Shown: one piece after another, positions 1 to 8,590 of the stretch
Numbering within the stretch: position 1 is the stretch's first letter
Layout: each line of letters starts with the position of its first letter
Assembly: GCA_000969725.1 (NCBI GenBank)
Contig: JXSR01S003985.1
DNA: 36,465 bases
Direction: 5' to 3' (one strand)
DNA from: Ophiothrix spiculata
Lineage: Eukaryota > Echinodermata > Ophiuroidea > Amphilepidida > Ophiotrichidae
Notes under the pieces: model-generated
Seen by the model: only the letters and a program-made list of their open reading frames with translations
Told to the model about the DNA's origin: nothing
Databases searched by the model: none
Program-made: the position numbers and the translations under genes

Positions 1-95
1 AGCGATGTTAGAGTGATGAGATCGCTGGACTCTGAATGCACCATATTACAATGTTGAGCACTCTCCAGTTTTCATTCAAAAGTGAGCTGCTTGAT
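1..95. repeat. Exact 95-bp direct repeat, copy 1
   Basis: These 95 bases recur without a mismatch at 1785-1879, and similarity stops abruptly after base 95. The left limit is set by the window edge, so the repeat may extend further upstream. The simplest reading is that the window opens on the last 95 bases of the first copy of a tandem duplication whose second copy is 96-1879. A false duplication in the assembly would look the same. Confidence 0.9.
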
Positions 96-144
96 GGGAA
101 AAATTTATAAAGGTGTCATAGAGATACACTTTAAGGCATAAAAC

Positions 145-844
145 CAGTTCTGTCCAACTGTTGTGCATATGTTTTATTTATGGAGGACACAATTATGACA
201 TTTTCTTTTCTCTTTTGTTTTTGGGTGCCTTGAAAAGGGTCGTTTGAGCTTGGTGGCCCTGAATATTTAATATTCGGTTGAACGTGGAATGGGACACATG
301 TGGTAGGGGATTTTTTTGCAAGCTCACTTCTGGATCCCTGCCAATGTCTGACGAACGCGGTCGACGATTCTCCTGCTTCTTGCCGTTCGCGGTCTTCCAG
401 GTCTCTCTTTATTTAGGTTATGGATTGTTCCTGTTCTTTTGAATTTCGCCTTAATTCTATAGATGGTGGATGCACATGGTTTACGCGATTGGGGGAATGC
501 ACCCTGGATTCTCTGTTTCACTTCTGCATGAGATTTGGTGGTAAAATAAACCTCAGCAATAAGAGCATGTTGCTCGTTTATGAACTGATCTTGAGGCATT
601 TTGAACAGTGACTGATTGATAAGCTCTCCCTTCTAGGACAGTATCCCTAAACATGTCATTTTGTACTTGAAAAGACCGCCTAAATTATCTTTTATATGTA
701 AATTAATAGATTGAGAGGAAATTTTAACTGAAGCAAGGTAATCGGTTTGTGTTATTATTCAAGAGGTGTTGGCAAGATAATTTTAAATCAATTCAATATT
801 GGTACTTACACGTTTGACGAGGCATGCTCATTTGGACAGAACTG
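145..844 (-). mobile_element. Deleted mariner-type DNA transposon with DUF4817 remnant
   Basis: Short inverted ends are visible: CAGTTCTGTCCAA at 145-157 and its reverse complement at 832-844. A few more matching A residues and a TA lie just outside each end, which suits the TA target preference of the Tc1/mariner superfamily. The only coding remnant is the DNA-binding front of a transposase on the minus strand. The catalytic DDE domain is missing, so at 700 bp this is an internally deleted, non-autonomous copy. The element boundaries are inferred from these short inverted ends. Confidence 0.6.
193..599 (-). pseudogene. Transposase N-terminal fragment, DUF4817 helix-turn-helix, frameshifted
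   Basis: Reading from the ATG at 599, the first 85 or so codons match the layout of the DUF4817 helix-turn-helix found at the N-terminus of many mariner-like transposases. Landmarks are YFTTKSHAEVKQR, then STIYRIKAKFKRTGTI, then the basic GRPRT hook at about residues 67-71. The frame stops at 324, but a one-base shift near 338-343 reopens it into DPEVSL and then HVSHSTFNRIL, the expected second helix-turn-helix. This second frame ends at a TAA at 193-195. No catalytic aspartates follow. In intact relatives the protein binds the terminal inverted repeats and catalyses cut-and-paste transposition. This copy cannot do so. The family call is from motif memory; the frameshift is read directly. Confidence 0.75.
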
Positions 845-849
845 TTTTC

Positions 850-1784
850 ATACCATATTATTCAAATAAGGATATTTTTGCAATGCCTTTATCAATTTTC
901 ACCATTCTTTCACCATTTGAAAGCTTAATCCATGACCTATTTAGAAATTAATATTATTTGTTCTAAATTGCTTTTGTTCTTACAATATGGCTTCCATCTG
1001 ATTATTGCAGCTTTTTTGACTCGCATGGCATAGACTTGTTGCTCCAAATGTCCTCTCTTGTTCACTTATTCATACAACGTCACTGTACAGATTTCCCTTT
1101 TATCAGATAATTTTCATTGATTGATAGGTTTCTTTACCAAGGAGCAGATCTTCCTCTTAGTTGCAGAATGTCAAAATCATGTTTGCTATTCCCAGATATG
1201 CATCTGATGTGTTTGCTGTATTCATCAATATTTGACATTTGATACAATATACCTCCTAAGCAATATACAAGAAATAGCCATCATGTCAATTTGTTGAAAG
1301 TCAAGCTTTCTCACTCTATATACTACTAAAAAGTTATATTACCATGCATAGTTTCTGTGTTTTAAAAAGCATATTATTATATTTTTAATCTTTTTTTTCC
1401 TTATTGTCATTTTACTCATAATTGAGTAATTTAAACAGCCATGTACATCTTTTTTTGTCACATTAGCACGGCTTTTTAACTTGCACTACATGTCAAATAA
1501 AAAGAGACACTTGTCTTTTTGTTTTTGTGTATGCTCTCTTCTTGGGACAAAAGAGTTTCTTAAAAATGGAGCTTTTAGTCAAAACTGTATGCTAAATAGA
1601 TTACTTGTGAAATTTTCCTGAAGAAAGTGTTTACTTAGTTCTGATAACATTTTGTAAGGCTCCAACCTCCCTAAATCTCTAATGGTACATTCTGAGTCCA
1701 GCAACATCTACTGATACTTAGTCTTTACACGTGTTACTTGTAGTGTACTTTAAAATCTAGGGACTGCGTATTTGGTAAATGTTG
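850..1784. other. No feature recognised
   Basis: AT-rich sequence with many stops in every frame and no inverted or tandem repeat that I could support. If the tandem-duplication reading of the 95-bp repeat is right, this is part of the duplicated unit. Confidence 0.6.
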
Positions 1785-1879
1785 AGCGATGTTAGAGTGA
1801 TGAGATCGCTGGACTCTGAATGCACCATATTACAATGTTGAGCACTCTCCAGTTTTCATTCAAAAGTGAGCTGCTTGAT
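1785..1879. repeat. Exact 95-bp direct repeat, copy 2
   Basis: Identical to bases 1-95 over the full 95 bases. The sequences that follow differ (AACCTGC here against GGGAAAA after copy 1), which fixes one duplication boundary at 1879/1880. Confidence 0.9.
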
Positions 1880-2372
1880 AACCTGCAAATAAATAATCAC
1901 TCTTACTCTCTGATATGGTCATCTTGACTGATTGATGAGGTCATCAGTTGCAACTCTCTCTTGGTAGGTTTAAAGGTGTGAACAAAGTGTTCAGGTTACT
2001 TAATTATCCCTTTTATTTTCTCTGGAGACAAATAATTAAACTTGATAAACAATAGTTATTAAAAAATCGTGGAAAACTACTAGTAGGTTATTACTATAAA
2101 CATGTTCTATCGATTCATGTAACAAAATGTGTTGGTAAAAAGTAGCGGGAAGCATCTAGGCCAGTCCCTTTAATTGGTTGCTTTAGTTTGAGTCAAGTCA
2201 GGGTCATGAAACTCAGGGAGCGAGCGTCTACATTATTGTTTTTATTTTGTATATTCATATTTATGCTTTCAAAAGGACATAATATTATTATATAGCTATA
2301 TCTGATAGAAATTAGGAAAAGTCAGAATCTTGAAAATGTTTTGCATTTCACCGCTCATCAAAACAGGTCACT

Positions 2373-2773
2373 TAAAGCAATACTATAAAGTGTTAAAAAT
2401 GAAGCGCCCCCTGTCACCCATGACTTTTCATTTTTGGGGCTAATTAGGTTTGTTTTGGGTAGATATGAATACCTTCCAAACAGTTCGGCTCAAAGATGCT
2501 TACTTTTTCTGTCATGGCCATTTGTTGAATTAAATTTGGGATCTGAATACTTTCCTATACTAATACATGTGGAATTAAATTCGGGATCCCGAATTTAATT
2601 CAACATGTATTATTATTATAGGAAAGTATTCATATGCTTTTATCCATTTTTGGTGGTCAAACAATTTTTTTCACAAAATACACTTGAAAACGCTTTAAGA
2701 TAGTCAAATTCCTTTATTTTATGCTGTTTTTATTATAAACTTTTTTTGATCAAAATCTTATAGTATTGCTTTA
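2373..2773. mobile_element. MITE family M1, copy 1 (TIR TAAAGCAATACTATAA)
   Basis: The left end TAAAGCAATACTATAA (from 2373) is the exact inverse of the right end (to 2773). The internal landmark CTGTCACCCATGACTTTT and a right-hand half ending in ATCTTATAGTATTGC are shared with the second copy at 31621-31976. There is no coding capacity. TA at both edges suggests a Tc1/mariner or similar TA-targeting transposase acting in trans, which is inference. This copy is about 45 bp longer than the second because it carries an 86-bp hairpin in its middle (2545-2630). Confidence 0.8.
2545..2630. repeat. Hairpin with perfect 30-bp palindrome inside MITE M1
   Basis: GAATACTTTCCTATA at the left pairs with TATAGGAAAGTATTC at the right. 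The centre, 2572-2601, is a perfect 30-bp palindrome around GGGATCCC. The second copy of the MITE has only an imperfect version of this centre and lacks the duplicated outer arm, so the hairpin grew by an inverted duplication after the copies separated, or was lost in the other. Confidence 0.85.
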
Positions 2774-2934
2774 TTGAATAGATCACCTGTAGATAATTAC
2801 ACCTGTCATAAATGGTAGCAGCATCTTGAGACTAAATTGATGTATGAACCATGTAGGAGGAGTTAATGTCTCTCAAGATCATATGTGTCAGACTCATGAC
2901 TGTTGCATTTGCAACATGCATGCTTTTGACACAC

Positions 2935-3089
2935 GTGGGCGCTGCAGCGGGAAAAGGATGCACTTGTCAGCTCGTACATGTTGCTCATTGTAGCATATCT
3001 GATGTATATAACTACTGTACATCAGATATGCTACAATAAGCTACATGTAGGAGATGACAACTGCATCCTTTTGCTGTGGCCGCCCACAT
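2935..3089. mobile_element. 155-bp near-perfect hairpin element
   Basis: GTGGGCG at the left edge pairs with CGCCCAC at the right. The arms continue through AAAAGGATGCA, TTGTCA, TACATG and TTGTAGCATATCTGATGTA with few mismatches, leaving a loop of about 10 bases. It sits exactly where repeat R3 copy 1 ends in TTTTGACACAC, so it probably inserted into or beside that repeat. There is no coding content. It could be a solo fold-back MITE. Confidence 0.75.
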
Positions 3090-3148
3090 ATAACCACCAT
3101 GGAATCTCTCATAAGATTAATTTACCTGACTGGATCAAAGAAGTTGTA

Positions 3149-3235
3149 TTATATCATGATTACAGTGATTTGAGCCATGCAATAGTTTGTTCTATTGCAT
3201 GGCATGAAATAAACATGTGTGATATCATGATATAA
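3149..3235. repeat. Palindromic element P, hairpin 1, copy A
   Basis: TTATATCATGAT at the left pairs with ATCATGATATAA at the right, and the inner stem GCCATGCAATAG pairs with CTATTGCATGGC. A closely similar hairpin in inverted orientation is at 22687-22773, where it again adjoins hairpin 2, so the two hairpins form one mobile unit. Confidence 0.8.
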
Positions 3236-3236
3236 A

Positions 3237-3399
3237 ACAAATATTGAATGCCTATGCTCGTGCAATAGTACCAAATATATCATTCGGTCAAATTTGGACT
3301 TATCCATTTCACTCGGCTACGCCTCGTGAAATAGAAAAGTCCAAATTTGACCTCATGATATATTTGGTACTATTGCACTCTCGGGCATTAAATATTTGT
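3237..3399. mobile_element. Palindromic element P, hairpin 2, copy A (CGGCTACGCC apex)
   Basis: The arms are about 75 bp and pair almost throughout: ACAAATATTGAATGCC at the left with GGCATTAAATATTTGT at the right, then GTGCAATAGTACCAAATAT, then GTCAAATTTGGACTT. The turn is CACTCGGCTACGCCTCGTG. The apex is nearly the same as in the otherwise unrelated hairpin at 11920-12113. Two long reading frames cross the region but are by-products of the inverted repeat. After 3399, a further TATTGCATGGCTATG echoes hairpin 1. Confidence 0.85.
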
Positions 3400-3587
3400 A
3401 TATTATTGCATGGCTATGTGGTGTTAAAAGGTACAGAGCTGTTGTGATAAATCAGGAACCACATTCATTCAGTTAGTCGTCAACAATTGTTTGCAGCATT
3501 TCCTGAATACAGGCTCAGAAGTATAACTTTCCATAACCCCACAATTGATTTCCTGATATTCTCTTTTTGGACTAGGAATTGTTTATG

Positions 3588-3815
3588 TTTCACCAATCAT
3601 CAAAACAGGTGATACTTAGATAATAAGTAGATAAGCTATAAATATAACAACCCGCTATAAATGCTAGCATCTTGATACTGATTAAAGGTATCATCATGGA
3701 GGAGTTACATCTCCCTTCAAGCTTAAATGTGCCACAGTCATGTCTGGTGGCTTTGTGATGTGCATGCTTTTGACACACAACTACTCATTTGTTACAATTT
3801 GATAAAGAATATCTC
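3588..3815 (+). repeat. Dispersed repeat R3, copy 2
   Basis: Begins CACCAATCATCAAAACAGGTG and runs through GCATCTTGATACTGATTAAAGGTATC to GCATGCTTTTGACACACAACTACTC. This copy lacks the MITE and the hairpin seen in copy 1, so it preserves the uninterrupted layout. Confidence 0.7.
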
Positions 3816-4149
3816 CTCCAGGCATTTAAGCACAAGTGAAAAGGTTTTGAGCTGCTTCACCATCTGTACAGGTCTTGAATGCAAAAAGGGTTTCTTGTAG
3901 TGTCTTGTCATGTCAAAGCTGTTCTGGATTAATTTTAAATTCAGACTGTTTAGTATACTTATGTTGATACTAAGATAATAATGTGTACGTGTTTGAGCAG
4001 GGAATGATGATATTTATTTGCCCTTCACAGGATTTTTTGAATCTCAACACCAGTCATTTTTAACACCTTTTTGGTCTTGTGTATATGAGTTTAAGCTCTA
4101 CATTCATGTTCAAGTTTACAGTTAATTTATTTCCAACATCGGGCAACAT

Positions 4150-4335
4150 TTGAACCTTTTATGCTAGTGCCCTATAACTGGTAGCAGCATCTTGATAGTG
4201 ATTGAAGTTATCATTGATGAGATACGGCTCCCTTCAAGTTTAAATGTGTCACAGTCATGTCTGTCTCCTTTTTAACGTGCATGCTTTTGACACATAACTA
4301 CTCCTTTATTACAATTTGGTCAAGAATCTAGGGCT
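4150..4335 (+). repeat. Dispersed repeat R3, copy 3
   Basis: Matches copy 2 from GGTAGCAGCATCTTGATAGTG to GCATGCTTTTGACACATAACTACTCC and TTACAATTTGGTCAAGAAT. The upstream part is diverged. A short GGGCTC/GAGCCC hairpin follows at 4331-4346. Confidence 0.65.
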
Positions 4336-4346
4336 CTAGGGAGCCC

Positions 4347-4776
4347 TTGGAATCTAATGCAGACATTTTATCACAAGAGTTTTTGTACTTATACCATTAC
4401 TACAGCTTTATGCAGAAATGAAAGTAGTGTTTTATATTGGTCCTAATTCAATAATGTGTACTGAAGTGTAAGTAAAATTGATAAACCAAAACAAAAGCCA
4501 ACGTCTGTCCCCCAGTTTTGTGTTTAAACTAGATTTACTTGAATCTTAGATATGTGTCAATTACTTGCTCATGATACCAAATAACAAGTGTAAGGTATAC
4601 TTGAGTGAACCACCAATCTCTAGTTTTATAACTAGGTGTATTAAAGGGAATGCCCATCATCTCGATTCTAAAATTTCACTTTTTCCCACACATGGCAATT
4701 TTCTTGGTGCTACATGAACAGCATGCACATATAAACTTTTCCACTGTGGTTGTTTTCTCAAAAACGAAGTTCTTCC
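4347..4776. other. Mostly featureless; possible solo element end
   Basis: No gene seen. TTAAAGGGAATGCCCAT at about 4641-4657 resembles the inverse of GGGCAATCCCTTTAA near 30189, so both may be ends of one DNA element family. No partner end was found close to either. Confidence 0.3.
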
Positions 4777-5348
4777 TACAGGGTGTCCACAAATGATTTA
4801 TACCTGGCTATCGGATTTTAGTGGTTTGAATGAGAATTATGGGTAAAAATTCAATACTAGGGCCAAAATTTGTCGACGGAAAACCCCAACGCGCTGAAGT
4901 ATGTTGACATAATCAACAGAGCTGTGGTTCCTCAACTTGCCCGCCAATATGATGTCCTGCTCCATTCTGATTAAGACTATCACGCTATTCTGAGTAGGAA
5001 TAGATACAAAAGTCTGAAATGTGATGCTTTTTATAGATCATAGAAAATTACAAAAGATAAGAAAGAAGATTTGAAGTTGGTCAAGTTGTATTCATTGAAC
5101 TTTACAGACATTGGTAAGTGTGCATATTAAAAGTCACTTATTTATACCAATTCAAAACCAAGTTTGCAATAATTTTCAATTATGTCACCGCACAAAGGAA
5201 TGAAGCATGATATTTTGATGAAACCTTCGGCACATGTAGAAGATTTGTCCACTATTGTAGAAAAGCTGTTGTTTTTATGAAAAATTATGTTTGAATATTT
5301 TTTCTGATTATTTGAAACTGGGTATAAATCATTTGTGGACACTCTGTA
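4777..5348 (+). mobile_element. Short mariner-type element, TIR TACAGGGTGTCCACAAATG
   Basis: The left end from 4777 and the inverse of the right end to 5348 agree over 28 bp with one mismatch (GGGTGTCC against GAGTGTCC). The start TACAGGGTGTCC is shared with 25541-26604 and is typical of mariner families whose transposases carry DUF4817. TA at both edges fits TA target duplication. The 572-bp length is too short for a full transposase of roughly 340-400 codons. Only a catalytic-core remnant is recognisable (4879-4974). The open frame on the opposite strand at 5142-5342 has no recognisable similarity. Confidence 0.85.
4879..4974 (+). pseudogene. Mariner transposase core fragment
   Basis: This 31-codon open stretch reads NPNALKYVDIINRAVVPQL, the pattern that precedes the second catalytic aspartate in mariner transposases (a Y..ML...V.PQL motif). 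It is followed by LLHSD, standing where intact proteins have QQDGA..H. A stop then interrupts the frame, though DYHA reads on afterwards. It agrees in strand with the element and is a decayed fragment, not expressed as an enzyme. The similarity is short and judged by eye. Confidence 0.5.
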
Positions 5349-6353
5349 AAACCACTAACCTTCCTCAAATGTCAGGCTTTTAAAAGATGTAAGTGTTCTT
5401 TTGTTGCCATTCTTTCCCATTCTTTCTATTTGGTTGAATAGAGGTTGTCCCCATCTATCAAGATTTGAATACTCACTGGTGTCATTGCCTCTGTAAGTTC
5501 ATTTTTGTGTATTTATATTTCTTTTTACTGAATGTGCATAATTGACCATGAACAAATTACTGTTTTCAATTTAGGTGAAAACAGAAATGCCTTTTGTTGT
5601 CATTTTAGTGGCATTTAGTCAGTGACCCATTTTGTTTTAAGTTCAAAATAAATGCTTAGTTTGAAAGATTATTACTTGAATGGAAACAATAAGTTACTGT
5701 TAAAATAAAAATGATATTTACATGAACGGCATTGATTGCTGCCAAAAATAGTATGTATGTTTAATGTTCTTCATATTGAAGATACATAAACATAAAGTTT
5801 GTGAATTCTTTAATGCCCTGCCATCTTCTTGGAGTGAAAGGGTTAAATGTTCAATGTCACTTAAATCCATTCCCATGATAGAAGGTTGTTTGTGCATATG
5901 TCGGATGTAAAAGATACTTCCTTTTGTTATAAAAGATAATGATCATCTGCTAATTTGTACAGTAATCTTCCATGATAAGTGAAAGTATACTCTATAAACC
6001 TTGAAGTATGCAACAAGCAATCAGACTCTATTACATAGCATGTCCCTTGTATTCCTCAATACTGTGAACTGGTTGTTTTGTATTGTGTAAGAGACTAGTA
6101 ATGGTTGATCAGGATTGATTAAGACCAAATCACTTCGTGATAATATTTTGTACATGGCTTATTCACGATTTTATTATTTACTGCATATTTTTTTTAAATT
6201 ATTTTTGGGTAATGTTGTTGCTAACACATGGACAACATTGATCTTAGTTCATTTGAATATTCAGCATGATTTGATACATTGTTATAATTTGAGAAATACG
6301 GACTAAGTTACCGTATGGTCATATTGGTTTATGTGTGTTAATCAGCTGCTTGT
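5349..6353. other. No feature recognised
   Basis: AT-rich sequence. The 63-codon frame at 6115-6306 has no recognisable domain and a hydrophobic, low-complexity composition expected of chance ORFs in AT-rich DNA. Confidence 0.55.
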
Positions 6354-7070
6354 TAATAATAATAATAATAATAATAAATTACACTTATAAAGCGCGTATA
6401 ACAAATGTTTCAGAGCGCTGTACAACTTAAATGCTATTAGCCTAAAATAAGTTTACAAATATATTACAAGAAATTACTCTACAAAGGTTAAAAAGCATAA
6501 CATAGGTACATAAACAACATAATTCATTAGACTTAAAAAGACATCAGGTGTAAATACATAAATAATTCTGTTTCAAACGTTAAAATACTTGATTAAAGAG
6601 ATAATTCTTCAGATTCTTTTAAAAATTATTTACAGTTCTAGAACTACGCACTGAGTATGGTAGTTGATTCCATAAGAATGGAGCAGCGACTGCGAATGAC
6701 CTTTCGCCATAATAAAGTGTGTTTGGTCCGGGTTGTAATAAAAGTTGTTTTGAGGAACGAAGAGTCATTAAAGACATATGGTTATAGTCCGAGATGAGAT
6801 CAGCGAGATAATTAGGACACATCCCGTGTTTTGTCTTATAAGTTAACAGCAGTATTTTAACTCGGGTAGTTTAAACATAATGCGAGAAGAAACAGGGAGC
6901 CAGTGAAACTGTTGAAGAACTGGAGAAATGTGATCACATAGTTTTGTGCGTGTAAAAAGTCTGGCGGCGGCATTTTGAACACGTTGGAGATGAGCAGTGT
7001 CAGTAGTTGAAAGCCCGTAAAGAAGACTATTATTGGTGTCAATTCGAGAGCTTACGAAAGCATACTTCAA
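6354..7070 (-). mobile_element. 5'-truncated CR1/L2-like LINE, 3' end
   Basis: Read on the minus strand, this is the end of a non-LTR retrotransposon reverse transcriptase followed by a 3' UTR and an AAT/TTA microsatellite tail at 6354-6378. The first segment (7070-6843) has AFVSSRIDTNNSLLYGL and LQRVQNAAARLFTRT. The second (6822-6619) has PNYLADLI, the basic arginine-serine stretch, YGERSFAVAAPFLWNQLP and a final SSRTVNNF. These are the classical thumb and C-terminal landmarks of the CR1/L2/Crack group. The AAAGCGCGTATAAC and AGCGCTGTAC words in the 3' UTR are common in such tails. Truncation at about 7070 reflects incomplete reverse transcription. Clade assignment within the group is uncertain. 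Confidence 0.85.
6619..7070 (-). pseudogene. Reverse transcriptase C-terminal fragment, two frames
   Basis: Two minus-strand pieces, 7070-6843 and 6822-6619, lie in different frames and are separated by a short frameshifted stretch. Together they cover about 140 residues from the RT thumb to the C-terminus. The palm with the YADD catalytic box is absent because of 5' truncation, so no polymerase activity is possible. The LPELKYCC ending of the first piece is where the expected YKALNG-type sequence is lost. Confidence 0.8.
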
Positions 7071-7107
7071 GATTTACAGATTATAGCTTGCATGTAATCT
7101 GAAATGA

Positions 7108-7330
7108 CATTTTGTAATTTTATTTTGTGGGTCAGAAATAACATCATTGGACGTCTCAACAATGTTAGTAGACCAAACTCGACAGAATAACAGGATGAAA
7201 GCTGTTTGTGATGAAGAAATGTGGGTTATGTAAATTTCAAAATGTAATTGTGACATTTCATTCCAAACATTTCATACAAGCTTAGAAAAATTTAATGATT
7301 GGAATTAGTGAAATGTACCACAAACTTTGG
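7108..7330. repeat. Direct duplication D1, copy 1
   Basis: Matches 7525-7831. Shared words include TTTATTTTGTGG..CAGAAATAA, ATCATTGGA.GTCTCAA, TAGACCAAACT, GAAAT.TGGGTTATGTAAATTTCA and TTTAATGATTG.AATTA.TGAAATGTACCA. The copy abuts the truncated 5' end of the LINE, so the LINE may have joined or cut the repeat. Two similar short minus-strand frames (7256-7074 and 7783-7583) are a by-product of this duplication. Confidence 0.8.
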
Positions 7331-7524
7331 AGAAAATTTGATGGTTACAATTCATAAACTCCCAATCCAAGCACGATAATGAAGAAGAGCAACGGACAAA
7401 ACAGAGAAAGTTTTTACTGTTTGAATACCACAAACAGTTAGAATTTATTTTTTCATATTATGCTGTCACACAACTTATCCTATTTTTGGATTTGTTTCAT
7501 CAAATTATTGTAATGGGTTTAGTA

Positions 7525-7831
7525 ATTTTGTGTCTTTTCTGTATTTTTATTTTGTGGAGCAGAAATAATATCATTGGATGTCTCAATCTTCAAAATCACA
7601 TGGCGACAGGCAGTCCATATAAGCCACAGGTTGTAGCATACGGGAAAAACTATTTTCTATTTGCTCAACAATGTTCGTAGACCAAACTAGAAGGAATAAC
7701 ACGATAAAAGCTGGTTGTGTCTTAGAAATATGGGTTATGTAAATTTCAGGTCTAATTGTGACATTTCTTTCCAAACATTTCAAGCAAACTTGGACAAATT
7801 TAATGATTGCAATTAATGAAATGTACCATAA
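7525..7831. repeat. Direct duplication D1, copy 2
   Basis: Same repeat as 7108-7330 but with about 75 extra bases after GATGTCTCAAT (about 7588-7665), which copy 1 lacks. The two copies are offset by about 420 bp. Confidence 0.8.
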
Positions 7832-8109
7832 GGGTCAAACTATACTTCTTATGGGCTACCAAATATTTGGTGCAACCAGTCTTTGTTATCTTATAATCTG
7901 ATATATAATTCCATCGTATAACAGAGGCTTTGTGATGAAAAATCAATACACCACATGTGAGGAGTATTTGGTGAAAATGTTTGGTGATTTACAGCACTAA
8001 GTATCCGTTATTGATTAGAAGATTTACTGGAGTTATATGTAGATTATAAGATAACAAAGCCTTGTTGCACAAAATATTTGGTAGATCAAAAAGAACTATA
8101 ATTTGATCC
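7832..8109. mobile_element. Fold-back element, arms of about 80 bp
   Basis: GGGTCAAACTATA at the left pairs with TATAATTTGATCC at the right. The arms continue through CTACCAAATATTT, GTGCAAC, CTTTGTTATCTTATAATCT and beyond, with the strongest pairing in the TTTGTTATCTTATAATCT segment. The loop is around 100 bp. It directly follows duplication D1 copy 2. The frame crossing it at 7989-8264 is not a gene. No transposase is encoded. Confidence 0.8.
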
Positions 8110-8466
8110 AAATATTTCGTTAACACAGTTTTAATAATTGTGTAATGATTTTTATAGAATGGAATTTGGAGTATGTTTAGATTTGCTGTTAACAATTCCT
8201 GATTTTGAAGTACATCTTCTGTAAACTTGGTGATATCCTTGACTACCAGACCAGGAAAGTTCATAATTTAAATATCATTTCCATATTTTGTCATCTGCAC
8301 AACTCATCCTATTCTTTCTTTTGTCTGATCAGATTAATGTATCAATGTAAACACTTCTGTGTCTTTAAAAAAGAAAATCTGTAGTTGATCATCTACACCA
8401 GTGTGCCCCCCTCCTGCCTTTGATTATTATATAGCACACATCTTGCTTGAGTAGCTGAAAGGATTT

Positions 8467-8490
8467 GGAAAAAGTATACTTTACATCCCA
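8467..8490 (+). repeat. Solo match to the fold-back element F1 end
   Basis: GGAAAAAGTATACTTTA followed by CATCCCA differs at only a few positions from the 24-bp terminal repeat at 34715-34738. No partner end lies nearby. It may be a remnant end or a related family. Confidence 0.4.
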
Positions 8491-8506
8491 TCAAAAACTA
8501 GACCTT

Positions 8507-8580
8507 AACCATGACCCAACCCTAATTCACTAAACCATTACCCAACCCTAACTCACTAACCATGACCCGACTATAACCCT
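8507..8580. repeat. Degenerate minisatellite, about 25-bp unit x3
   Basis: AACCATGACCCAACCCTAA..CACTA recurs about three times with substitutions. The CCCAACCCTAA words look telomere-like but the period is about 25 bp rather than 6. Confidence 0.6.
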
Positions 8581-8590
8581 GTTTATTGCA

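Larger units (their letters stand above)
2349..2936 (+). repeat. Dispersed repeat R3, copy 1 (split by a MITE)
   Basis: Two pieces, 2349-2372 and 2774-2936, together match the repeat seen again at 3588-3815 and 4150-4335. Shared landmarks are CACC..TCATCAAAACAGGT, GCAGCATCTTGA, a GTGTCA.ACTCATG-like stretch and GCATGCTTTTGACACA. The gap between the pieces is exactly the MITE at 2373-2773, so the MITE landed in an already existing repeat. Function unknown; no coding content. Confidence 0.7.

Noticed and set aside
1-1879. LTR retrotransposon bounded by the 95-bp repeat
   Set aside because: No TG...CA ends, no primer-binding site or polypurine tract, and the interior holds only a DNA transposon remnant.
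3237-3447. 67-codon plus-strand ORF over palindromic element P
   Set aside because: The arms are inverted copies of each other and the translation has no protein character beyond that.
8507-8580. Interstitial telomere repeat (CCCAACCCTAA words)
   Set aside because: The period is about 25 bp with intervening AACCATGA, not a 6-bp TTAGGG array.
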